DNA of 64,000 nt from Barnesiella sp. WM24 (GTDB taxonomy: Bacteria > Bacteroidota > Bacteroidia > Bacteroidales > Muribaculaceae). The notes beneath the pieces were generated by a model. It was not told where the DNA came from and made no database searches. It saw nothing but the letters and a program-made list of their open reading frames with translations. Each line of letters starts with the position of its first letter. The stretch's first letter is position 1. Below are positions 52,997-60,292 of this stretch, piece after piece. The translations under genes were made by a program, and so were the position numbers. The stretch is from the NCBI RefSeq assembly GCF_004570975.1, contig NZ_SPPC01000015.1, forward strand, positions 1 to 64,000. Direction: 5' to 3'.

Positions 52997-54379
52997 ATGG
53001 CAAATAATCAAGAAAAAGCACTTAATCTTACTGAAGATCAAAAGAATGAGATACATCTTCAATACTCATTACTGAGAAATGAGAACCTTTCTAAAAGGGA
53101 GTTCGGGGATGAAGGGTACTCTCCCAGAAATGAATTTCAAAGAGATTACGCAAGAATATTATACTCTCCATCATTTAGAAGATTACAAGGTAAAATGCAG
53201 ATTGTAGGAATTAAATCATCTGCTTTTTACAGAAATAGGCTCACTCATAGTCTGGAAGTATCGCAAATAGCTACCAGTATAGCCCGATTGTTGGCGGTTT
53301 CATGCGGCAGAGTACAAAAAATGTATACCGATGATATATACCTAATAGAAGCAGCCGCACTTGCTCATGACATAGGACATCCAGCTTTTGGACACAAAGG
53401 AGAACGAGTTTTAAATGAACTTGGGAAAAAGTATTCCAATTATTTTGAAGGGAATGCACAAAACTTTAGAGTGCTAAGACACCTTGAGAAGAAAGAACCA
53501 GGGCATAATGGTCTTAATCTAACCCCAAGAACCCTTCTTGCCATAAATAAATATATCGTCAAAGAGGGTGATGGAATAGGAAAATTCATGTATTCTGAAG
53601 ACTTTGAATACCTCAAAGGAATTAGGACATCTGTTGCAGGATTAGAGAATAGGAGGACTCTGGATGTGCAAATCATAGAACTTGCTGACGACATAGCTTA
53701 TGCTGTACATGACTTGGAGGACGGACTATCTCTTAGGAACTTCACCATAAACGAGATTCTATATCTACTTAAACGTAAGTCAGATAAAGCACACAAATTA
53801 TTTTTGCCTATTGTCGAAAAAGCTATTGATTATTCAAACAATAACGTAGATAATGTTCAAGATCATTCTAAACTGTTCAGAATGAGTTTGACCTCCCAAT
53901 TAACGCATATATTCATAAATGACATAACTATTGACAACATCACAGAAAATGAAGCAACAGAACATGGAACAGAAACCTATAAAGAACTAACATTAAGAGA
54001 CTACAAAGAATTATTAAAAAATCTCAAAAAAGTAGTCTTTGAGTGCACCACAAGGAGCAATCATGTCTATTTGTATGAAACAAGAGGAGAAATTGTATTA
54101 AAATCTCTATATCTTGTATATACCGACCTACATGCCAATCAGGATGGGAAATTGATGCCTCCAGATTTTCGTACAAAGAAAAGATATAAAGACGTGAAAG
54201 ATAATCCCGAACAACTCTCTCTATACCTTAGGGAACTTTCAAGAAATGTAGTAGACTACATTGCAGGAATGATGGATACATACGCTATTGAAGAATACGA
54301 AAAATATTTCGACAAAAGATTCTCAGAAATAAATATTCGGGACTTGGAAGAACTGAACAAAAAATTAGAAATTGATTAA
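52997..54379 (+). CDS. dGTPase / HD-domain deoxynucleotide triphosphohydrolase
   Basis: 460 residues from the ATG at 52997 (an earlier frame to 52967 overlaps the upstream gene). HD-domain metal motifs: NRLTHSLEVSQIATSIARLL (first His), AAALAHDIGHPAFGHKGERVLNEL (HD), and QIIELADDIAYAVHDLEDGL (distal Asp). YSPSFRRLQGKMQI precedes the HD domain as in Dgt and SAMHD1-like enzymes. It hydrolyses dNTPs to nucleosides plus triphosphate. Noticeably AT-rich with AGA/AAA codons compared with the core genes, so likely horizontally acquired. Such enzymes can limit phage replication by draining dNTPs (established for some family members). Confidence 0.9.
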   Translation: MANNQEKALNLTEDQKNEIHLQYSLLRNENLSKREFGDEGYSPRNEFQRDYARILYSPSFRRLQGKMQIVGIKSSAFYRNRLTHSLEVSQIATSIARLLAVSCGRVQKMYTDDIYLIEAAALAHDIGHPAFGHKGERVLNELGKKYSNYFEGNAQNFRVLRHLEKKEPGHNGLNLTPRTLLAINKYIVKEGDGIGKFMYSEDFEYLKGIRTSVAGLENRRTLDVQIIELADDIAYAVHDLEDGLSLRNFTINEILYLLKRKSDKAHKLFLPIVEKAIDYSNNNVDNVQDHSKLFRMSLTSQLTHIFINDITIDNITENEATEHGTETYKELTLRDYKELLKNLKKVVFECTTRSNHVYLYETRGEIVLKSLYLVYTDLHANQDGKLMPPDFRTKKRYKDVKDNPEQLSLYLRELSRNVVDYIAGMMDTYAIEEYEKYFDKRFSEINIRDLEELNKKLEID

Positions 54380-54381
54380 AT

Positions 54382-54424
54382 AAGCGGCACGATGGGTGGT
54401 CTTCTTATCCATCGTGCCTGCTTA
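54382..54424. terminator. Bidirectional terminator after dGTPase
   Basis: Arms GGCACGATGG (54386-54395) and CCATCGTGCC (54409-54418), flanked by AAGC and GCTT that can extend the stem; followed by ATTATTA. Lies between the dGTPase gene and the convergent small gene at 54438. Confidence 0.65.
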
Positions 54425-54437
54425 TTATTAGATAGAA

Positions 54438-54728
54438 TCAATCATCTTTTTCGTTTGCCCTTTTAAAATCGTAGGATGCTTCTATTGACCACCCCTTATC
54501 TATAGCCCATCTTTCCTGCAAACGGTCAAGAAAAGATTTTTTTGCAGCATCACTGGCTAAACACAACGAGTCGGCCCAAAGATTTGATGAAACTATAAGT
54601 TGATTACCAGATCTTATACAATTATAGTAACCAACCTCAGACTCTGAGCGTATTGCTTGATCTAAGAAATACGCTTCTTCTAAATCCTCAATATTGTTAA
54701 GGAAACAATTAAACTCAGTTATTGCCAT
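54438..54728 (-). CDS. Small hypothetical protein
   Basis: 96 residues. Starts MAITEFNCFLNNIEDLEEAYFLDQAIRSESEVG, then YYNCIRSGNQLIVSSNLWADSLCLASDAAKKSFLDRLQERWAIDKGWSIEASYDFKR. Acidic helical first half. No family recognised. It has a sound ATG and a bidirectional terminator after it. It is in the orientation of the Rhs fragments upstream on the minus strand, so it could be an orphan immunity or accessory gene (inference). Confidence 0.55.
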   Translation of the reverse strand: MAITEFNCFLNNIEDLEEAYFLDQAIRSESEVGYYNCIRSGNQLIVSSNLWADSLCLASDAAKKSFLDRLQERWAIDKGWSIEASYDFKRANEKDD

Positions 54729-55103
54729 AATGTTCTTTAAAATTTAACATGTCTATGTATAATATTAAACTATAAGTTTTCGCCATATAAAGATTGCTTA
54801 ACCACAGATAAATAATGTTTGTTTCATTAATTCTTTCCCCAAAAAAGAAACATTAACATAACATTCATAATCTGAACTTGGCATATCTTATAACAATTGA
54901 ACACACAAAAAGTTCAGCATAAAACTTAATTTTGAATAAACTTGACTGATCCATTGAAAAAGAGTCTAACTTAGCAAGGTTGATTTCTAAAAGCATTTAG
55001 TCCACAATGGATTATCCTTTACGGTTTCAGGCGATACAAGGGACAACATCGTCGTACTAATAATAATGAGGGCTACGTTTTTTGTAGTCCGCATTATTAT
55101 TCA
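54729..55103. other. AT-rich intergenic region with a long imperfect hairpin
   Basis: No gene. At its right end, AATAATAATG (about 55059-55068) pairs with CATTATTATT (about 55092-55101), and GGGCTAC with GTAGTCC inside, around a GTTTTTT loop. It sits exactly at the truncated end of the Rhs fragment. The rest is AT-rich with no clear signal. Confidence 0.45.
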
Positions 55104-55469
55104 TTACACATCGATCAGACGACCGATGCGGTTGTGGGAGGCGTTTCGGCCGCCATAGTAATACTTGACATCGTTTTCGGGATGGTCTGGATAGTTGATA
55201 CCTGTCAGACGGTGGTAGTCGTAGGTGTAGGTTATCATCTTTCCTTCCTCTGCCATGTTCGCAGTCTGCTTTGTCAGGACATTGCCGAGCGGGTCGTATG
55301 TGAACGACGTGATGCCACTTGCCGGGTGGTTGACCTCCGTGCGACGGTCTCCCATGTCGTAAACCGACGTGGTGACAGGAATCCTCCCGACACCATTAAT
55401 TACGGCAATATGGTATGCAAAACGTCGTCCCATGCGAAAAGTTAACAAATTTATTTCAGATTGACACAA
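55104..55469 (-). pseudogene. Rhs-repeat protein fragment (fragment C)
   Basis: 121 codons. GRIPVTTSVYDMGDRRTEVNHPASGITSFTYDPLGNVLTKQTANMAEEGKMITYTYDYHRLTGINYPDHPENDVKYYYGGRNASHNRIGRLIDV carries two Rhs/YD repeats and then stops abruptly without tip or toxin. The stretch 55221-55394 is nearly identical to 59681-59854 in the longer Rhs gene. This is the start of an Rhs gene cut off at its left end. Fragment copy 2 lies immediately upstream of its start (in minus-strand terms), as fragment copy 3 does for the longer Rhs gene. Confidence 0.75.
55221..55394. repeat. Direct repeat R2 (Rhs 5' part), copy 1
   Basis: 174 bases matching 59681-59854 with few differences; codes for the FTYxPLGNVLTKQTANMAEEGK segment. 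Confidence 0.75.
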
Positions 55470-55492
55470 TTAGATGTGCATGAGGGAGGAAT

Positions 55493-55712
55493 GATGATTT
55501 AAGGGACAACTATGGTGTGGAAAATCCGTCGCAGACAATCTTCAATCTATTTTATCCAAGGCTCCAAGCACTACGACCAATTCACATCAAACGTCGGCGA
55601 GCTGATGCAACTTGAACAAGATTTCATGAGCCATATTGTTGGTGGCAGAGTAAACAACATCCTCGACTTAAACCGCATCTATGTCGAGAATATCGGAAAT
55701 ATATTTATTTAG
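55493..55712 (+). pseudogene. Unknown-family fragment, copy 2, frameshifted
   Basis: Matches the C-terminal half of the fragment at 50983-51225: DDLRDNYGVENPSQTIFNLF, then an extra T in CTATTTTATCC shifts the frame, and QGSKHYDQF, VGELMQLEQDFM and LDLNRIYVENIGNIF continue in another frame. Clearly a decayed relative of copies 1 and 3. Confidence 0.65.
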
Positions 55713-55759
55713 CCTATGAAATTTTTGTAAAATATGAATATATAAGCGTAAATGTCAAC

Positions 55760-55879
55760 AGTTCGGTAATTTTTGAGCAGACATAGCTGTATCGCACTGA
55801 TACACAATAGTTTGCATTGATATTGAATTATTATTGTATCTTATTGATATTCAATTGAATATGCAAATTTTACCGAACT
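55760..55879. mobile_element. Candidate MITE-like element (120 bp)
   Basis: Terminal inverted repeats AGTTCGGTAATTTTTG (55760-55775) and CAAATTTTACCGAACT (55864-55879) agree at 14 of 16 positions. The interior is AT-rich and partly palindromic. No coding frame and no clear target-site duplication, so it may be a non-autonomous element or a chance pair. Confidence 0.35.
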
Positions 55880-55917
55880 ATTGTAAATGTGTAACCTTAA
55901 TTATGCTATATACGAAA

Positions 55918-55941
55918 AGAGACTGCGCATGCGCAGTCTCT
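55918..55941 (-). terminator. Perfect 24-base palindrome, probable minus-strand terminator
   Basis: Arms AGAGACTGCGCA (55918-55929) and TGCGCAGTCTCT (55930-55941). On the minus strand it is followed by TTTTCG. It lies downstream of the Rhs-A immunity gene. Confidence 0.6.
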
Positions 55942-56027
55942 AATATAGATTTAACTATCCTTATTGTACAAGCCTTATACTTATGGACTATATTTCAATT
56001 GGAATCGTTTCTTACGGTTAATAGTTG

Positions 56028-56461
56028 TTATTCAAATGGAATAATGTTATAATTGTATTGATAGCCCCAAACCGGTATGTATATACCTTCTGAACGTTTC
56101 AAACAATATAATTTTAATTCATGAATACTATCAACCGGCCAGATGAGCGTATGAAGAACAGTACAAGGCGAATTTTTGAATAGGTCACTCAATTCTTCCT
56201 CGACATAAAAGTCTCCATTTTTGCCCCATCGCAAAGTATCTGTTTTCATGGAGATTGGCTGACCGTATATTAGAGAAATTTGATTAGAATTAAGTTCACG
56301 AACTTTCAGCGAATCAAACGGAATCCAATCTGTTGGATGTCGTTCTGATTGAATGTCCTCAGATACTGTCCCTTTGTAGGGACAGTATCTGAGGACTTTT
56401 CACGGCAACTGATTAAACCCAGTGCGAGAACGATAATCATATGAACCAAAGTGCTTCTCAT
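56028..56461 (-). pseudogene. Putative immunity lipoprotein for Rhs-A, frameshifted at an inverted repeat
   Basis: The ATG at 56461 overlaps the stop of the Rhs-A gene (ATGA), as expected of a coupled immunity gene. It codes a lipoprotein start (MRSTLVHMIIVLALGLISC) and then REKSSDTVP, after which a 19-base perfect inverted repeat (56355-56396) intervenes. The frame then ends after QIGFRLIR. A different frame continues with sensible protein from about 56350 to 56028: TDWIPFDSLKVRELNSNQISL, GKNGDFYVEEELSDLF, LKLYCLKRSEGIYIPVWGYQY. So the gene looks broken by the hairpin or a mutation generated at it. No family recognised. Confidence 0.6.
56355..56396. repeat. 19-base perfect inverted repeat
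   Basis: Arms GTCCTCAGATACTGTCCCT (56355-56373) and its exact complement (56378-56396), loop TTGT. It sits inside the immunity gene where the reading frame changes. Confidence 0.85.
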
Positions 56462-57861
56462 TGATATGGTTCTCTGTTATTTTTATTCCGTTTCTCAGTT
56501 GTTCGGTTCCAATTAAAGAATCTCCCAAGTGTTGGAACATATTTGCTAATGGAGACCCCTAATGATTCCTGGTGCTGGTCCAAGACTCCCTTAAATAAAA
56601 TTGTAAGGGTTCCTGAGCTAATTTTGCTTTTTTGGAAAGTAGGAACTGCCATTATATCATCAGCCCATTCAGGTGCTACTAATTTTCCATAATTGGGGCT
56701 CTTTTTATCTGTAACATATTTGTCAGTTATACCCATTATATGACCAAACTCATGAGAAACAGGGCAATCATCTTCGATGCTTCGCCCTCTCCTTCCTTCG
56801 TTGCGAAGTTGACCTCTATTCATATCATCTTTCGTCACATGGGAAGTTTTAGTATTATCAACAACCTTCATATAATTATTGATGCCGTCATATTTCTGAG
56901 CTTCATTTTTGCCTTGAACTCTCACGTCTACATCCCAAGTGACATTATAGGTTTCGCCCTTATATTTCACAGCTTTTACACTGCCCCATTTGGACATAAT
57001 GTCATTCTTGAAGATTTTAGCAAGTTCATTAGTAGCTTTCTTCCCAGTAAGAATAATATTGGCTTTTACAGTAATATTATTACCTTCAACTGAAATTTCA
57101 GCATCTTGCCCATCTGGATCAACGAATATTATGGGATTATTGTATGCGTAACAATAACTTGTAATATTGGGGTATTTGCCTTCCATTGGATCGGTTGACA
57201 TCCAAATGCTGAGACGCGGGTCATAGTAGCGGGCACCGTAGTAGTACATACCAGTCTCCTCATCGAATTCTTTCGCGTTGAAGAGATAAGGCGTGTTCCA
57301 TACGTTGTTGCGCTCCTCGATGAATACTTCGCCGAAGGGAACATACTCGATATGCTGAACCACTTCACCGTCAAGGTTGGTGATAAAGCTGGAGCTGCCG
57401 AGGTGGTCGGGGTGATAGAAGAACTGCAAATTCTCGTAGTTGTCGGGGTCTTTGAACGACCGCGAAACCGCGCGGGCCTGTGTCTTCCGTGCCTCCGCAA
57501 CAGCCGCCTCCATAGAGCCGTCATTGCAGCAGAATCCTTCGCCGTCCGCATAGTTGTCGTTGTCGGTGCCGTTGTAAGGAACATCGAAGAACTTGTAGTT
57601 GTCCTTGATGACCTGCTGCTGTGCGGCATACTTCGACTTGTAATCAACCGAAAGACCATCGGTGTTGGTAGAGCCGCCGGAGAAAACTCCGTTGACATAG
57701 ACCTGATCGCTTTCGCCCGATGTCTTGACTGTGCGCTCTCCATCGGCGTCGTACCAGTAGTTGGACACGAAGCCGTTGTCGTCAACTGCAAGCAGACGAT
57801 TCTCCTCATCCCAGATGAGCTTGCGCTCACCGACACTGTTATCCCTATGTCCGTCAGTCAT
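56458..57861 (-). CDS. Rhs tip with metzincin-like C-terminal toxin domain (Rhs-A)
   Basis: 467 residues; lacks the long YD-repeat body, so it is an orphan tip. Residues 1-100 are Rhs repeats (LIWDEENRLLAVDDNGFVSNYWYDADGERTVK), then the conserved core YHPDHLGSSSFITNLDGEVVQHIEYVPFGE and FNAKEFDEETGMYYYGARYYDPRLSIWMSTDPMEGKYPN. The variable C-terminus starts near DPDGQDAEISVEG and contains SHEFGHIMGITDKY, an HExxHxxGxxD zinc motif, followed by APEWADDIMAVP, whose Met could be the Met-turn. This points to a secreted metalloprotease toxin (inference). The start abuts the end of the upstream immunity gene, and the stop overlaps its own immunity gene. Confidence 0.8.
   Translation of the reverse strand: MTDGHRDNSVGERKLIWDEENRLLAVDDNGFVSNYWYDADGERTVKTSGESDQVYVNGVFSGGSTNTDGLSVDYKSKYAAQQQVIKDNYKFFDVPYNGTDNDNYADGEGFCCNDGSMEAAVAEARKTQARAVSRSFKDPDNYENLQFFYHPDHLGSSSFITNLDGEVVQHIEYVPFGEVFIEERNNVWNTPYLFNAKEFDEETGMYYYGARYYDPRLSIWMSTDPMEGKYPNITSYCYAYNNPIIFVDPDGQDAEISVEGNNITVKANIILTGKKATNELAKIFKNDIMSKWGSVKAVKYKGETYNVTWDVDVRVQGKNEAQKYDGINNYMKVVDNTKTSHVTKDDMNRGQLRNEGRRGRSIEDDCPVSHEFGHIMGITDKYVTDKKSPNYGKLVAPEWADDIMAVPTFQKSKISSGTLTILFKGVLDQHQESLGVSISKYVPTLGRFFNWNRTTEKRNKNNREPYQ
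57246..57531. repeat. Direct repeat R1 (Rhs core), copy 1
   Basis: 286 bases matching 59275-59560 at a constant offset of 2029, with scattered silent differences. Codes the conserved Rhs tip core. Confidence 0.8.
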
Positions 57862-57875
57862 AACCCAGTTGGTGT

Positions 57876-58409
57876 TTACATAGATTTACGATACCTTTTA
57901 TTCCATTTAGAGATTGAATAAAGTGGTATTAATATAGTTAAAATGCACAAGGAAATAATTTTTAGCACTTTAAAATGTTTATATTTTTGTATTAAATTAG
58001 TCCTCCACGGGAGATCTTCTTTATGTGGAATTAATTGGAATAAGTTTTTGTTTTCGATAGAATCATTATTGCTGGCATTTAGGCAGTAATCTTCCGTCAT
58101 ACCATTTTCAGTCTGGCATTGTATATATATAGCAGAATCATAAATAGCATATTTCTCAATAAGCATAATTTTGTTATTAGATCCATTCATTCTAAATCCA
58201 GGGCCAGCGATTCTAAACCCGTCGATATCTAAAACACGAAATTCCTCATATTCATCTGTTTCAAAGCTATTCTTATTCGGCAAATAGTTATTGTTGAAAA
58301 TAAAGGATTGAATGCCATAAAATCTTCCTTCATAATCTAATGCAATGAAGCAAAATAATGAAGCAAATGACACTATTAACATAAATATTTTTCTTGCATT
58401 TCTTTTCAT
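57876..58409 (-). CDS. Putative immunity protein for Rhs-B toxin
   Basis: 177 residues. N-terminal hydrophobic helix (KIFMLIVSFASLFCFIALDY) and a C-terminal one (VLKIISLCILTILIPLYSI) frame a soluble central domain (EYEEFRVLDIDGFRIAGPGFRMNGSNNKIMLIEKY). It starts 65 bases after the Rhs-B stop on the same strand, the usual place of an immunity gene. Two membrane segments would hold the central domain in the periplasm, which would suit a toxin acting on the envelope (inference). AT-rich. No family recognised. Confidence 0.6.
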   Translation of the reverse strand: MKRNARKIFMLIVSFASLFCFIALDYEGRFYGIQSFIFNNNYLPNKNSFETDEYEEFRVLDIDGFRIAGPGFRMNGSNNKIMLIEKYAIYDSAIYIQCQTENGMTEDYCLNASNNDSIENKNLFQLIPHKEDLPWRTNLIQKYKHFKVLKIISLCILTILIPLYSISKWNKRYRKSM

Positions 58410-58474
58410 TTTAACATTTGTAATATAGGCGTTGCAGAATATGATAACAATCCTGCAACGCCCTATAGTTAATA

Positions 58475-59899
58475 TTATTTCACTGGTTTGAAATAGAATG
58501 TGAATTTTCTTGGAAGATAATGATAAGGCTTACCTCCAAATCTTTCAAGATTCGGTCCCATTCCATCAGGTTTTGTCTTAGTCCATTCGTTGATGTATGG
58601 AATTTGTCCAAGAAATTTTTCATCTATGAAGTCAGGATCCCAGAATCCATCTCTCGCGAAAATAGAGTAAGAAACAGAAGATGTATTACCATTAGTAGAT
58701 ACGGAATAATCTACATTGGTATGTCCTATATGAAAAATCTTATCTGTTAAATCAATAGAAAAATTACCTTCTGGTGCAACTTTTTCATTAGTGATTTTAT
58801 GATGTTTCTGTTGGAATTTTTTGTCAACAATTACTGAGAATGTTGCTCTATCTCCGACATCAGCAGATTCTCCGTTTCCATATAAGTAATGTAAAACCGC
58901 TTCTGTATTGTTATTTACACGTAGAGCACTTTTGGGGCGTTCGTGAATCCACAGAGTTTTCTTTTGTAAAACAGAGCCTTCTGGAATATTAGGACTATTT
59001 CTTTTATTGAATGAAATGCCATTACGTACCAAGAACGTTTTGGCATCTTTATTCTTAACTCCAAGGAAAGTCGCAAGAGTTTGAACATTATCTTTCTTAT
59101 TAGCAACCAAATTCCCATTATTATCCCACTCCCAATTACCCGTAGGATCAGAAAATCTTATAGGATTATTGAAGAATGCTCTATAAGGGGTCCATGCTGG
59201 AGCATAATCTGCTAATTTATCCATGCTTATCCACAAACTCAGCCTTGGTTCATAGTACCTTGCCCCATAGTAATACATACCAGTCTCCTCATCGAATTCT
59301 TTCGCGTTGAAGAGGTAAGGCGTGTTCCATACGTTGTTGCGCTCCTCGATGAAGACCTCGCCGAAGGGGACATACTCTATATGCTGCACCACTTCACCGT
59401 CAAGGTTTGTGATAAAGCTGGAGCTTCCGAGGTGATCCGGATGATAGAAGAACTGCAAGTTTTCGTAGTTGTCGGGGTCTTTGAACGACCGCGAAACCGC
59501 GCGGGCCTGAGCCTTCCGAGCCTCTGCCACAGCCGCCTCCATAGAGCCGTCGTTGCAACAGTCATCGACTTTAGTCGCTTTGCTCGCAAAGAATCCTTCA
59601 CCGTCGGCATAGTTGTCGTTGTTCATAATGGATGCGCCTCCGCTGTTGACAGTGAGATTGCTCAGACGGCGACGGTTGTCGTATGAGTAGGTAATCATCT
59701 TTCCTTCCTCAGCCATGTTCGCAGTCTGCTTTGTCAGGACATTGCCGAGCGGGTTGTAGGTGAACGACGTGATGACGCTTGCCGGGTGGTTGACCTCCGT
59801 GCGGCGGTCTCCCATGTCGTAAACCGACGTGGTAACGGGAATCCTCCCGACACCTCTAAATCCGATAATATGGTCTGCGACACGTTGTTCCATACGCAA
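58475..59899 (-). CDS. Rhs tip with unknown C-terminal toxin domain (Rhs-B)
   Basis: 474 residues. Residues 1-75 are Rhs/YD-type repeats (SVYDMGDRRTEVNHPASVITSFTYNPLGNVLTKQ), joined by a junction (NNDNYADGEGFFASKATKVDDC) to the tip core YHPDHLGSSSF...YGARYYEPRLSLWISMD. The variable C-terminal part (from about residue 245: GNWEWDNNGNLVANKKDNVQTLATFLGVKNKDAKTFLVRNGISFNK, then ATFSVIVDKKFQQKHHKI, YSIFARDGFWDPDF, YHYLPRKFTFYFKPVK) is unfamiliar. FLGVKNKDAKTFL recalls a short Rhs pre-toxin linker. The body is far shorter than a full Rhs (over 1,000 residues), so an internal deletion is likely and export is uncertain. Confidence 0.75.
   Translation of the reverse strand: MRMEQRVADHIIGFRGVGRIPVTTSVYDMGDRRTEVNHPASVITSFTYNPLGNVLTKQTANMAEEGKMITYSYDNRRRLSNLTVNSGGASIMNNDNYADGEGFFASKATKVDDCCNDGSMEAAVAEARKAQARAVSRSFKDPDNYENLQFFYHPDHLGSSSFITNLDGEVVQHIEYVPFGEVFIEERNNVWNTPYLFNAKEFDEETGMYYYGARYYEPRLSLWISMDKLADYAPAWTPYRAFFNNPIRFSDPTGNWEWDNNGNLVANKKDNVQTLATFLGVKNKDAKTFLVRNGISFNKRNSPNIPEGSVLQKKTLWIHERPKSALRVNNNTEAVLHYLYGNGESADVGDRATFSVIVDKKFQQKHHKITNEKVAPEGNFSIDLTDKIFHIGHTNVDYSVSTNGNTSSVSYSIFARDGFWDPDFIDEKFLGQIPYINEWTKTKPDGMGPNLERFGGKPYHYLPRKFTFYFKPVK
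59275..59560. repeat. Direct repeat R1 (Rhs core), copy 2
   Basis: Partner of 57246-57531; homologous recombination between the two would delete or swap the intervening toxin cassette. Confidence 0.8.
59681..59854. repeat. Direct repeat R2 (Rhs 5' part), copy 2
   Basis: Partner of 55221-55394. Confidence 0.75.
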
Positions 59900-59939
59900 A
59901 GTTAGTCAAATTATTCGGGAATTAAAACTGTAATGTCGC

Positions 59940-60132
59940 GATGATTTACGGCGCGGGACAACTATGGTGTGGAAAATCCGTCACAGGCTATATTCAATCT
60001 ATTCATCCAAGGCTCCAAGCACTATGACCAGTTCACATCAAACATCGGTGAACTGATGCAGCTGGAGCGGGACTCAATGAGCCGCATAGTCGGAGGTCGA
60101 GTAAACAACATCCTTGACCTAAACCGCGTCTA
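59940..60132 (+). pseudogene. Unknown-family fragment, copy 3
   Basis: From GATGATTTACGG the sequence reads DNYGVENPSQAIFNLFIQGSKHYDQF, IGELMQLERDSMSRIVGGRV, ILDLNRV and then stops, lacking the YVENIGNIF end of copies 1 and 2. An extra base or bases near GGCGCG disturb the 5' edge. Same family as 50983-51225 and 55493-55712; it lies just upstream of the Rhs-B start on the opposite strand. Confidence 0.65.
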
Positions 60133-60257
60133 ATTAGCGATTTGTTTGAAGAACTCAGTCTTCGGGTTTGAAAACCCAGTTTTTTTCTGAGGTCGAAAAA
60201 CTTATCGTCAAGAGGTATAATAGGACAATAAGAAAAGTAATAGCCAGAAGCGGGAAT

Positions 60258-60292
60258 AAAAAAGGGTTCACACATCAGTGTGAACCCTTTTT
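60258..60292. terminator. Terminator of tRNA-Pro (bidirectional)
   Basis: Arms AAAGGGTTCACAC (60261-60273) and GTGTGAACCCTTT (60278-60290), loop ATCA. T-runs on both sides (TTTTT on plus, TTTTTTATT on minus). Confidence 0.8.

Larger units (their letters stand above)
55713..56027. other. Intergenic region with MITE-like element and a terminator
   Basis: No gene. Holds the 120-base inverted-repeat element at 55760-55879 and the perfect palindrome at 55918-55941. Confidence 0.5.

Noticed and set aside
55512-55712. 66-residue ORF as a real small gene
   Set aside because: It is a shifted frame of the decayed fragment; comparison with copies 1 and 3 shows an extra T.
57129-57836. 235-codon minus-strand frame overlapping Rhs-A
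   Set aside because: Ser/Thr/Arg-rich shadow frame; the Rhs frame is clearly the coding one.
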